Source: Colocasia esculenta
Taxonomy: Eukaryota; Streptophyta; Magnoliopsida; Alismatales; Araceae
DNA: 64,000 bases
Assembly: GCA_014218235.1 (NCBI GenBank)
Contig: CM024758.1
Coordinates: 102,151,698-102,215,697 of the forward strand
Direction: 5' to 3'
The notes under the pieces were generated by a model. That model was given only the letters and a program-made list of their open reading frames with translations, did not search any database and was not told the origin of the DNA. The position numbers and the translations under genes were made by a program. Each line of letters begins with the position of its first letter. Position 1 is the first letter of the stretch. This document shows, piece by piece, positions 47,012 through 58,400 of this stretch.

Positions 47012-47896
47012 GGGCATGTTAAAGAGTGGCAGTACAGTTCCCCAAGGGACGCCCTTGAGCTCTGGTCGCACGCATGTCCCAATCAAAGAAGAAAATACTG
47101 GGCCCTAAAGTCCTGGACAATAGATGAATCTCACATATGGCATACTCGTTGCAAGTTTTATAAGCCATAACCCGATCCCGAGATTAAGTCTTACCACATT
47201 TATATCCTCTTATTCTCCCTAAAATGACCAAAGGATCCCTACGCTTGGTCTTGTTGGAACATTGACATCCCAGGGGCAAGAAATCTAGCAACCCAAGACG
47301 AATATGCGTTGCACATAAACCTTATCGCCAAGTGAGATGGAGGTAAGGCTCAGGGCTAATCGTTCAAGATTAAGAGTGTTTGTTATCAAAAGAAATAAAA
47401 AAAATAAAAAATCTCAAAAAAAAATCCAATCAAAATCTCAAAAATCCAAAACAAATCAAAAGATCCTTAAAACAAAAAAAAAAAAATCAAAAGATCCCCA
47501 AAACCCAAAAAATCAAAAGATCCTCAAAATCCAAAAAAATTAATTAGAAACCTTTCAAAAAAAAAAAAGAGGAAAACAGAAAAAAATCAAAAAAATGTGT
47601 ACATATCGCTTTCCTTTAGCATGCATTATTTTCATTTTCTTTTCGCCTATTTAATAAGGCTCAGCACCTTGACAATTACAGAGTTAGATTTGTATCATTT
47701 TGTGCAAAGGGCTGAGCCTAAGAAACAGATCTAACGTGTTCTTCTAAGTGTATGCAGGAGCAGGCGTTTCAAAAGCAAGTACAACGTCACACTCAGAACT
47801 CTCTGTCTCTCTCGGTGGTTTGAAACTCGCCTCACACTAGTGTCAATCACAAACCATTCATTTATCACAAATATTGACATGAAAGTAAAAGCTGCA
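47012..47896. other. Non-coding sequence, A-rich at 47390-47600
   Basis: No gene seen. The A-rich part consists of imperfect AAATCAAAAGATCC repeats. Words AAGGCTCAG (47345, 47657) and GGGCTGAGCC (47709) recur around it. It is probably 3' non-coding sequence of element C, downstream of the end of the antisense PMD gene. Confidence 0.45.
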
Positions 47897-50547
47897 CTAA
47901 GCTATGAACAATATGTACATAGATAAGGGGAGGTGGCTCACAAGTCTCCTCACTGTCCACCGCCACTCTCCCGGATCCCTCCTGCCTATCCGGAGGTGGT
48001 AGCATCTTGCCACCATCTCTGCCATCCTGGGCACTACCCTACCCTGCCGGAGCCTCTCCTCCTCCTCGTTCCTCCGCCTGCTGGAGGAACCTGCCAAATA
48101 CTGTCCGACAGAGGCGTCGGTCGCCCTGCTAACGCTCGCACCGCTCCGGCTCCTGCTACATGAACGGCCTATGTCCGTCACGATCTGCTGAAGACTCCGT
48201 GCCAATGTCTGCTGCGCCAGCAGCTCCGCGTGCATCCGGATGATCTCCTCCTGGTCTCCTGGCGGCCTCTGTACACGCACCGCCGCCAGCTCCCTCGTCA
48301 CCTCCGCGACCTGCGCCTCGGCCGCCTCCGCCCGGGGTGCGCAGCTGATCCCTCTCTCTCTGAGCTGGTCTCTCTGACCCTGGAGATCCATCGCGTGCTC
48401 TGTGGTGAGCTGTAAATCTCTCTCCTGCATCGAAAAATCAGTCAATAATCAAATTGCTAAAAATAATCAAGCAGAAATTCCATTACACTTACCCGCTCCT
48501 CCAGGTGCCTCTGAGCCTCCTCGGCTCTCAGCACCGCCCCTGCCAGCCGGGCCTCCAGAAGCGATGGAGAGCCCCCTGCACTCCGAGAAGAGGAAGCACC
48601 GCCTGCTCTGGCTCCCCTCACTCTCTCCAACTCACTCCGCTGCGCACAAAAGGCATGTCAGTTTCCAAAATCTGCTTAAGTTAGATTAAAGGCTGAAATT
48701 GGGGGTGGGTACTTACCAGCTCCGCTGTCTACCTCCCGATCTTGCACTGCCGAGTAAAGCAGGGCTCGGAGCGATGCAATCTCTCTAGTTACATCCACCT
48801 GCAATGCATTGCCAAGTATCAGTTCTATTCCGTAAATCCAAATTCATTGAGCCATGGTTTAGGAGTTTTACCTAGTGTCGGGCGCTCTTGTATACCTTTC
48901 CTCCATACTTCAAGGCGTACGCCTGGAGGTAGGCATCGTCAGTGGTCGCGTCTGACTTGACTGCCTTGCCCTTGCTCTCCCAGTTTTTAATTTGCTCTCG
49001 CGCCTGCTCACGCCAATCTGTCGTGTCGTGAAGTCCCCGAAAGCTCGACCCGGTCGGCAGAAACAATCCCGGAGGGGAACTCCACGACACTCTGTCGGAA
49101 CCCAAGGGAGCGCTGGCAAAGGTGCAGGTGAAGAGGTAGCACAAGGTTTAGCGCATGCAACCACACCGACCTACCGAAGTAGGGGCGGGCCTGCGCTAAC
49201 CAAGGCTATCCCTCATCACCCTCCTCAGGTATGACTGCCAAACCACCTGCAAAAAAGGGCAAGCGGATCAGTCATTAGGCAATTGAGTCAAGCAGATAAT
49301 TTATGCAAAGCAAAAGATTAAGGGTACTTACATCTAGGTAAGGGTAGCTGTCAATGGCCTCCTGCAAGCGCTCCAGCTGGTCAGCAAGGTGGCGGGTTGT
49401 CTCGACGAGAGTCCCAACGGCGTGCAATGTGCACGGGCTTCCGGCGTGTGAGATCCCCTCTCCCCAGGGTGGGAGGTGTAGATAGGCCCAAACCTGCAAG
49501 ATGAAAGGACAAGTCAGATGGCAGTTTAAGCAAATGAAGTTAATTCTAGAGGGTTAGAGGAGAAGGTGTTGAAGGATCGAGTCGAGAAAAGGTGTGGATA
49601 AGATCTAGAAGGGGGGGATGAATAGATCTATGCCACTCTATGCGGAAGCTTAAGCAATTTAAAAATACTTTGAGAATCAGAGGCAATTTTAACAGTGAAA
49701 AAACACAGATCTGATGAGATGATAGGTGAGTTGATAAAATAGATGTGAAACCAGTTGATTAAGTGAATTTTAAGCGATCCTATGCAAGCATCTAACGGAT
49801 AATAGAATCAAACCACAAATAGACAAGTGCACAGAGATTTTAGGTGGTTCGGAAATCACCCATGTGATTCCTACATCCACCCCTCACACCCAGTGAGGAT
49901 TCACTAAACAACTGGGTAACACACCCACTGGAGCCAGACAACTCCAACACTGAGTTTACAACTCACACACCTCTAGAGTAAGACTACTCTAGATCCCTGA
50001 GCAAGACTGCTCAACAACTACTTGAGCTCGACGACTCAAACTGAGCACAATGGCTCACAAACAACTATGCTAGACACCAACACACGACATAGATCTTCTA
50101 GCAGCAGATCATGTCAAACATGAGAACATTCATGAGAATTATGCAGAAGCACTTGCACAATCTCAAGATGTCTCAGAAGAACAAAAGTACAATGAGAATT
50201 GTGTTGAAAAGACTTTGTTCTTCAGTGTACTCCCTTGTAGAAGCTCAGATTGGGAAGAGGCTTGAATTCTTGAAGTCCCAAGCGATGCTCTGCACTTTTG
50301 AACTTGGGGATCTTCCTTGAAATCTTCTCCAACGGATGCTTCTACTTGATCTGCTTCCTTGAGGCGCTTCAGATGCTTCTTCAAGGATCACACTCCAATT
50401 CTCACAATCGAATTGATGAGAATTGGTCTTCAGAAGACACAGGAGAGCAGAGGAGGGAGATGAACTCTTCTCGCCGCCAAAGGGAACTTTCTGAAGGCTC
50501 CAAGAGTTCGTTGGGTCTCTTGATGTGATGGATGGCCAATTGGGGGC

Positions 50548-50555
50548 TTTTTATA
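50548..50555 (-). promoter_or_regulatory. TATA box in the 3' LTR of F
   Basis: Minus-strand TATAAAAA in GGGTATAAAAAGCCCCC; the same site in the 5' LTR (61727-61733, TATAAAA) would drive the element's own transcript. Confidence 0.6.
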
Positions 50556-50671
50556 CCCAAAAGATTCCAAGGATACCCTTTAGGTACAAGGGCACACGAT
50601 CCTAGGTTGATACCCATCGCCCTAGGAAGACACGTGGCAATCATCCATCTTAAGTTGGAATCTTTCCGTAG

Positions 50672-50991
50672 TGTGTCGACCTGCCCTGGTGATGGTGTCG
50701 ACACACTGTCCCAAATCTGAGAATTGGCTGTTCTGGGAACAAGGTCCAGTGTCGACCTGCTCTGGTCTTGCGTCGACCTGCTGTTCCATTCTGCAAACAG
50801 GCTGTTCTGGAAACGAGGTCCAGTGTCGACCTGCCCTGATCCTGCGTCGACCTGGGTAGACTAATTCCTGGAATTTTGCAACTCGTGTCGACCTGCTCTT
50901 TGGCTAGTGTGACACAGTCTAGGCATTTCTTCAGCTTTTTGCCTTTGAGACTGAGGTGTTGTGTCGACACCATTGTGGGGTGTGTCGACAC
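50672..50991. repeat. Class I palindrome array in 3' LTR of F, 10 sites
   Basis: The T of TCGAC lies at 50676, 50698, 50752, 50773, 50826, 50847, 50888, 50910 (C lost here), 50964 and 50985: distances 22, 54, 21, 53, 21, 41, 22, 54, 21. Sites read GTGTCGACAC or GTGTCGACCTG. Confidence 0.9.
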
Positions 50992-51212
50992 CACCTTTGC
51001 AAAAAATATTTGTACCTGAAAATTAAACACATATATCATTAGTAAAATATTTTATTATTAGTACAAATGATAAGTGTGCTTTGAAACATGCTTTTTGAAT
51101 ATTAATTTCAGGTGGAATGTGTGTATCATGTTTCAATTAGTTTGCATTCAAATCACATTTGTCATCATCAAAATTAGAGGGGAAATGATATGAAATTACA
51201 CTCAACCCAACA

Positions 51213-51229
51213 ATCTCCCCCTTTTGATG
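51213..51229 (-). other. Polypurine tract of element F
   Basis: Minus-strand CATCAAAAGGGGGAGAT directly before the 3' LTR, the usual SIRE/Tork-type tract. Confidence 0.85.
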
Positions 51230-51901
51230 ATGGCAACATTAAATCCATATGACAATGAGGTTTTGATTAGATGTGATTTTAAGCAATTTTTGGTTATTCA
51301 AAGTCCTTATTTTTCTTTTGTTCATGCTTGTCAAAGACCTTTAAAATTACTAAGTCACAATTGATGGTTGTACTTGAAGTACAATGTTACTTGAAGTAAG
51401 TGTGTTGCATAATGAAGGTCAAGCAACTTGACAAGCATTCATACATTCACATTCACATAACAAATTTCAATCACATTAAAGACACAAATGAGAAATTCAT
51501 TCATTCAAGCTAAGCAAAAAGCATTTCATTTCATTCAAGAGAAACATTTACAATCATTCATTTCTTCTTTCTTTCTTCTCCCCTTTGACATCAAAAAAAA
51601 AATACATTATGAAGAAGGTGGAGGAGGAGGAATGGGAAGTAAGATTTGCTCAATGTCTGACAGTCTTTTCTCCATGAAAGTCAAGCTGGACTTGATTTGA
51701 TCTTGAATGGTTGTGAGTTTTGTGTGCAAGTAGTGTTCCATTCTGTCTGAGTTTTCTATCAAGTAGCTTGAATTCTGGCTAGATCAGCTGAAATGGGTTG
51801 TGAAGATGAAGATGATCCAGCTGACCAACCAGGCCTTTGCATGATCTTGAATTCCTTTGTCAAATCAGAGATTTGGTTGTCAATATGTGCATTGAAATTC
51901 C

Positions 51902-53541
51902 TCATGCTCTCAAATCATCCACGAAATGAGCAAAAGACAGTCTAGTGCTGGTGATCTCATGTAGTGTTTGCTTTGTGTTGAACACATCAGCTTGAGAGTT
52001 TGCTAAGATCCCCTTAAGAACCTGCTCCAGTTTTTCTTGATGTTCTTTGAGCTCAATTGAGGCATCTCCTAGCGTACCAATTAATCTATTGAACCTCTGA
52101 GCTGCATAGTCTGAGGCAGCTTTTTGCTCTATGAACTTGGCAGACACAGTGTTCTCCAATCTCTGAATCCTCAACTCAAAGTTTTCTGACATGGTTTGAA
52201 TAGAGGTGTTCAAGGTTTCAAATTTTTCATTTAAAAAGGAGAACAACTCTGGTGGAACAGAAGGCCCACCAGAGGATGTGGATGCATGAAATGTGGGTTG
52301 TGGAGAGACATGTGGAAACTGAGGTGAGAGTGGGGCATGAAATGGAATGTCACCTTCAGTTGAGACTTGAGGCTGATCCTCATTCAAAGGAGGCTGATCC
52401 TCTTGACCTTGGGGCTGGTCCCCTTGAGCTGGAGGCTGTTCCTCTTGACCTTGGGGCTGGTCCCCTTGACCTTGAGGCTGTTCCTCTTGAGCTTGAGGGG
52501 CCTCAACCACAACTGGCCCTCTCCTCACTTGAGTACCCTCCAGTCTAAATCCCATGAATTTCTGAATATTCTTAAAGGTGTAGATGTTGGATTTAGGAAT
52601 AGACTGGGATTTCTCATTATCTAATGGCACACCAAAGTGCTGGAACACTGAGGTCAAATGTGCAGCATATGGAAGAGATCTCTTGAGGTCTTTCCTGGTT
52701 GTTTCAGATATAATTTGATACATTATTACATGGAGATTGATTTTGATGTCTTTTACCATGCAATATAGAATGAACCTCTGAATATCTGTTAGCCTGTCCC
52801 TTCCACCACCTTGAGGGGTAATGATTGTGGTCAACATATGGTGGATGATCCTCAACACAGGGGGAAATGAATTTGTGTTGAATTTGGTGACATAGGTTTG
52901 TTTGGGATCAGAGGCATCAGCAGGAAGGCCTGTCATGATGGTGTAGGCTTCATGAAGATCAAATTCGAAATTGTGATAATCTGCCCCTTCATCTGGTACT
53001 TTGAAAATAGAGGCAGCTGTATCTGTTGGCATGTCAATGGCTATTCCCTTAACCTTTGATTGATACCCTTCATCTGTGCATTTCAAGTTCTTGTAGAATT
53101 CCCTAACAAGTCTTGGATAAATGATTTGAAACTTAGAAATAAAGAGTAACCAAGACTGAAAGGAGAAGTAGGTCTGAATTTCTGGAAATGAGTTTGCTAG
53201 CTGAATATCTGATAAATCCACTATCCTGGGCTTCAAGATTAACTTGGCTTCACTAATGGTGTCTTGAGACTTGGAAGACTCAGACGAAGATGAAGATGAC
53301 TCTGTAGAATCTCCAGAAGAGGAGCCGGATTCTCTGGTCTAGAAACCCTACCTCTGCCTGAAGAAGAGGGTCTACCTCTCTTGGCAGCTGGCTGAGGTGC
53401 AGAGGAGGACCCTGGTTGCTCTGCAGGGTCATTGCGCCTTTTGGTTCTTCTTTCAAAGTGAGGAACATCATCCTCTGCCGGAAGTGGCCTAGATGAGGCC
53501 TGAGATCTTGCTCCACGGCGAGGACCCATTTTTCTCACCAT
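51902..53541 (-). pseudogene. Extra 3' gene of element F (SIRE 'env-position' protein)
   Basis: The start at 53541 gives MVRKMGPRRGARSQ, a basic Ser/Arg-rich leader with KRGRPSSSGRGR. After a frame break near 53310 a long open frame (53236-51902) continues: FQIIYPRLVREFYKNLKC, KVKGIAIDMPTDTAASIFKV and RFILYCMVKDIKINLHVIMY, in the style of the 'putative plant transposon protein' domain found in plant retroelements. A low-complexity region of PQGQ(G/E)DQP repeats follows (about residues 235-275 of that frame). The last 130 residues are heptad-rich and probably coiled coil (FELRIQRLENTVSAKFIEQ). I see no signal peptide or membrane segment, so an envelope function is not supported. The role is unknown; the position between polymerase and 3' LTR is characteristic. 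Confidence 0.75.
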
Positions 53542-53664
53542 GGTTGCAAGGATGGAGTGGAATCGGGAGTTGATGAAGGAGAAGAGAGATGATTGAGAAA
53601 GGGATGTGATTGAGAGAGAAATCTGTGGAATTTCTTGCCGGAAATGAGAAGAAAGCGACCGTCG

Positions 53665-53838
53665 GGTCGACCTGATGCCTAAAAGGGTTTGCAGTGGTGC
53701 AATACCCCGCAGGAACAACAAGGTTATCCGGAACCCACGATTTAAAAAGGTCTGGCAAGAGGGCAGTGTCGACACTGGAAGACTGTAGTGTCGACCTGAC
53801 CTAGGGTGTGTGTCGACACGAGATAGGATGGTGTCGAC
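53665..53838. repeat. Class I sites in the non-coding region of F
   Basis: TCGAC at 53667, then 53769, 53791, 53813 and 53834: the last four are 22, 22 and 21 bp apart, with three GTGTCGACAC and one GTGTCGACCTG. They lie just upstream of the extra 3' gene, outside the LTRs. Confidence 0.85.
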
Positions 53839-55277
53839 ACGGCCTTAGAAGAAAAGTTGAATTCTTTTGAGAGAATTTTTGAGAATTTTGGACTTCTTTA
53901 GAATGATAATCAATGAGAGAAATAGTCATTTCAAGGATGTTTAAGAGGCTTAAAAATTCATTTGTTATATTTTGCAAAAATTCATCACAATTCAAGTTTT
54001 AAACAATTTCCAATAGGATATGAGCATTCAAAGACTTGATCAATGAAATGATGATTTGAGGGATATAATATATCTAACAATCAATTTATTCTACCATATT
54101 TCTCAACGTTAAAGAATAAAGATATTCTCTAGACTAATACAATTGCTTTGAAAATAAAACACAATCTTAAAGAACAACTTGATGATGAATGAAAATGATT
54201 CTTTCTAAACAAAACTCCATTAACACATATATTTTGTTTTTGTAACAGACTATCAAATGATATAAATCTTTTTCACTCAAGTGCTAGTGCTTTTTACACA
54301 CCATAGTCCCTGGATACTTAAGATTTATTCATTATCAAGTCTCAAAGGGGTAAATAATGACCTTTTGACATGAAAATATACGTTTTGTAGACGCCAATAT
54401 TTCCAGTTACTCAGTCATTATCAAAAAGTATAGCACATTTTTGCTGTATTTTGATTCTATTTTTGAATTTTATCCCCTTTGAACAGAGATAACAGTAGTG
54501 CCTCATGACATGCATGGCACTTCATTCATTGTGAAGGTGTGCAGTTTCTCAGCACAAATGTCATTGCTCTGTTGAATTTTCAAAAATTTGAGAGTTTTGT
54601 AAGATAGAAATCAATTTTATCCAACATCAGTTGCAAACAAGAGATGTTTTAATTTCAAGACACAAGTTGTTTTCAATCTTGGAAGAATTCTGAGTTTCTG
54701 TGGGTTGAAAAATATAGTTGACAATTGATTAGTAAAAAATATGATAGATCACTCAAAGGATCATTTGGAGACTCTAGACATCTGAATGATGACATCATGC
54801 AGGAATTGATGAAATGCAAGAAAAGTTATGAGTTTTGCAAAAGTCATGACTTGTGAATTTTCTAGCTCCCCTGAGATGATGATTTCAATCATTTTCTATC
54901 AAAATAAAGATATGCAAGTTTTTGAAATCAAGAAAGATTCTCTTTAAACAATAAAAGCTCCCCCTCAATAATTGCATTTTCATTTCTTGGTACTTGGCGG
55001 AGACATATACTCTCGCATAGTGAAAGTGTCCAGACAAGCAAACTTGTCCTTCTCCAAATCACCATTTGATATACCAAGAAGTTCAACACAATGAGAGTTG
55101 AAGACTTTATTGTCCAAAGAAAAAGGAAGTGGAATTGAGAGAGATATGGACATTGTGACTGAAGGAAGCAAAGGGTTATGATATGAAAAGAACTCCCCCT
55201 TAGACAGTGCATAACACTCAACCCAAACCTAAAGAGAGATCAAGAATGTGGATATTTACAAAGACCAAGTTCTCTCC
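53839..55277. other. Non-coding spacer of element F
   Basis: About 1.4 kb between the RNase H end and the extra 3' gene, AT-rich, no supportable gene. SIRE elements commonly have such a spacer. Two short antisense-looking frames at 54928-55221 are not recognisable. Confidence 0.55.
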
Positions 55278-57170
55278 TCAAAGATGAAAATCTGTTTTCA
55301 GGAAGGGTTTGGTGAAAATGTCAGCAACTTGTTTTTCAGTTTCAATGAAATGGAGTTCAAAGGACTTCTTTGCAACCTCATCTCTCAAGAAGTGATGCCT
55401 AATCTCAATATGCTTGGTTCTAGAATGCTGAATGGGGTTTTTAGACAGATTTATTGCACTTGTATTATCACATAGGATGGGTACACAACCTAAATCTTGG
55501 TTGTAATCGAGAAGTTGATGTTTCACCCAGAGAATCTGAGTTCCACATCTACCTGCTGCAACATATTCAGCCTCTGCAGTTGACAGTGCAACTGAATGTT
55601 GCTTCTTGGAAGCCCAAGAAATAAGGCACCCACCTAGGAATAAACACAAGCCACTTGTGCTTTTTCTATCTAATTTACACCCAGCATAGTCAGCATCACA
55701 ATAGGCAATCAAATCTAGCTTGCAATTAGCAGGATACCAAATTCCTAAATCACATGTTCCAACAAGATATTTGAAAATTCTTTTAACAGCTAACATGTGA
55801 CTTTCCTTAGGATTAGACTGAAATCTAGCACACAAACACACACTAAACTGAATATCTGGTCTAGAAGTTGTAAGATAGAGTAGAGAGCCAATCATACCTC
55901 TGTAGGTCTTTGGGTCTACTGACTTACCATTTGAGTCTTCTTCTAGCTTAGCATTTATAGCAATAGGTGTGCTTGAATGCTTGAGGTTCTGAAAGTCAAA
56001 CCTTTTGAGAAGTTCCTTGACATACTTGGCTTGACTGATGAAGATCCCTTCAGATGTTTGGTTAACCTGCAGTCCCAAGAAAAATGTTAAATCTCCCATT
56101 AAACTCATTTCAAATTCATTCTTCATTTGATTTGAAAATTCAGTGCATAGGCCTTTATTGGTTGAGCCAAATATTATGTCATCAACATAAATTTGGACCA
56201 CAATTATTTGATTTTTGACTATTTTTGTGAACAAAGTCTGATCAACATTCCTCTAGAATATCCTTTTTCAAGTAAAAAAGTACTCAAACGGTCATACCAA
56301 GCTCTTGGAGCTTGCTTAAGACCATAGAGAGCCTTATTAAGCTTGAAAACATGGTTAGGATGTTTTTCATTTTCAAATCCAGGAGGTTGTTCAACAAAAC
56401 ATTTTCCTTAATATATCCATTTAAAAATGCACTTTTTACATCCATTTGATAAACTTTGAAATTCATGGAGGATGCAAAAGCAAGGAAAATTCTAACTGCT
56501 TCTAGTCTAGCTACAGGGGCATATGATTCTTCAAAATCAATTCCAAATTCTTGATTGTACCCCTTTGCAACTAGCCTAGCTTTATTTCTAATGACTTGAC
56601 CATTTTCATTCAACTTATTTCTGAAAACCCATCTAGTGCCAATGACTGTTTGGTCACTAGGTCTAGGTACTAATTCCCATACTTGATTTCTTTCAAATTG
56701 ATGAAGTTCATCATGCATGGCATTAATCCAATCAGAACTTGATAAGGCTTCATCAATTGACTTTGGTTCAATTTGGGAAATTAGAGCTAGTGGGTCTTCT
56801 TCAATATCATGCAGGAATGATGATCTAGTCCTAACTCTATCATGTACATTGCCAACCACATTGTCTAATGGGTGATCTCTTAAAAACCGATGTTCAGAAA
56901 TTACCTGTTCAGAAGTACCCACTTCTGGGACAATATTACCTGAGCCACTTGGAGATGGTGTGTTCAGGTTCTCTTCAATGTTTTCAAACTCCTCAACAGT
57001 TGGTGAAGAGTCCACAATAAATTCATCCTCTTCAGTGTCTTGTCTTTCCCTGCAAGATTTAGAATTATTAGTTGAAAAGGAATTTTCATCAAAGATAACA
57101 TGTGGAGATTCTTCAACAGTTTTAGTTTTAAGAATGTACACTTTGAAAGCCCTTGACACCTCAGAATAGC
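55278..57170 (-). pseudogene. Reverse transcriptase and RNase H of element F
   Basis: Read leftwards. The first block (57159-56284) has SIDEALSSSDWINAMHDELH, NQVWELVPRP, GTRWVFRNKLNENGQVIRNK and YAPVARLEAVRIFLAFAS with the first catalytic Asp in VYQMDVKSAFLNG. After a break at 56240-56290 the second block has the active site YVDDIIFGSTN (about 56185) and FLGLQVNQTSEGIFISQAKY, LLYLTTSRPDIQFSVCL and the RNase H core DADYAGCKLDRKSTSG, AEAEYVAAGRCGTQILW, ending EKQVADIFTKPF. All are Ty1/copia hallmarks, and wording is SIRE-like. Catalytic residues are intact; only frameshifts near 56400 and 56250 inactivate it, consistent with a fairly young copy. Confidence 0.9.
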
Positions 57171-58019
57171 CAAGGAAGATAGCTTCCTGACTTTTAGCAT
57201 CAAATTTGTCAAGGTTTTCTTTGTTATTGTTGTGTACAAAGCATTTGCACCCAAAGATTTTAAAATAAGATACAGTTGGCTTTTGTTTTTCAATAATTCA
57301 TAGGGGGTTTTTCTGATTTTTGGTCTGATCAATGCTCTATTTAGAATATGATTGGCTGTGTTTACAGCTTCAGCCCAAAAGGATTTGGGCAAGTTACTTC
57401 CTAAGAGCATGGATCTAGCCATTTCCACAAGAGTTCTATTCTTTCTTTCCACAACTCCATTTTGTTCTGGAGTTCTTGGTGAAGAAAACTTGTAGAATAT
57501 TTGAAATTCAGCACATAAATCAGAAAAAGATGTGTTGTCAAATTCACCCCCATGATCAGTCAAAATATTTTTGATTTTATATGGATAAGTTGTTAAGACA
57601 GTGGTACAGAAGTTCCTGAATTCAAGACAAGTATCACTTTTGTGGGACAGAAAAATAACCCAAGTAAATCTAGTAAAATCATCAATGATTACAAACCATA
57701 TCTTTTGCCACTTAGACTTAGAATTCTTGTAGGGCCAAAAAGGTCCATGTGAAGTAATTCTAGTGGCCTTAGATGTGAGTACCTCATTGAAGTTTTTAAA
57801 AGATTTTCTTGTTTGTTTTCCTTTAGCACAGATCCCACAAACTTGATTTTCAACTTTAGAGAAGGATTCAGGAAGACCCTTAACCAAATTCAATCTTAAC
57901 AACTTATTCATTGTTCTGAAACTTGCATGGCCAAGTCTTTTGTGCCAAGTCCATGCAATTTCATCTTTATTTGCAACAAAGCAAAGATTTTCAGAAAAGT
58001 TTTTATTTAGGTTGATCAT
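56964..58019 (-). pseudogene. Integrase of element F
   Basis: Opens with the pre-integrase zinc region: WHKRLGHASFRTMNKLLRLN and VCGICAKGKQTRKSFKNFN (H...C-x2-C). The core follows: WFVIIDDFTRFTWVIFLSH with the first catalytic Asp (here IDDFTR), LTDHGGEFDNTSFSDLCAE with the second, and TPEQNGVVERKNRTLVEMAR with the catalytic Glu. FWAEAVNTANHILNRALI and RKTPYELLKNK complete the core. The rest of the frame loses similarity, indicating a shift near 57250, after which the integrase C-terminus and RT run-in lie in another frame. The frame is uninterrupted across all three catalytic motifs. Confidence 0.9.
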
Positions 58020-58400
58020 GTAGACATTGTTTTCCCTTTTCCAAAGAATTTGATTTTATCAGTTGATGAGTCAATTATCTTACAGAAATCAGATTCAAAC
58101 ACAACTTTGTGACCTTTGTCACATAGTTGGCTGATACTGAGCAAATTGTAATCAAGACCATCAACTAGTAAAACATTATCTACAGAGTTTGAGGAAGTTT
58201 GACCAACCTTACCAGATCCTATGATCTTTCCTTTATTTTTACCTCCAAAAGTTACTGACCCTCCCTCCTTTTCAATCAGGAATGAGAATTTGGCTCTGTC
58301 TCCCGTCATGTGTCGTGAACACCCACTGTCAAGAAACCACACATTGGAGTTGGGTGCACGACCTTCCTGCAAAATAGATCAGTGAGAGAAGATTTTGGTA
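58016..58400 (-). pseudogene. Aspartic protease of element F
   Basis: NVWFLDSGCSRHMTGD carries the copia-type DSG catalytic triad (Asp at about 58337) followed by a Gly-rich SVTFGGKNKGKIIGSGK and NVLLVDGLDYNLLSISQLCD, the standard second half of copia proteases. It lies between gag and integrase as expected; the frame changes at both ends. Confidence 0.85.

Larger units (their letters stand above)
49570..51212 (-). repeat. 3' LTR of element F (1643 bp)
   Basis: On the plus strand starts TGAAGGATCGAG and ends CTCAACCCAACA. It follows the polypurine tract on the minus strand. It contains a TATA box and a class I array. Confidence 0.95.

Noticed and set aside
51902..53541. Extra 3' gene of F as a true envelope protein
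   Set aside because: No signal peptide, membrane-spanning segment or cleavage site is visible; only its position resembles env.
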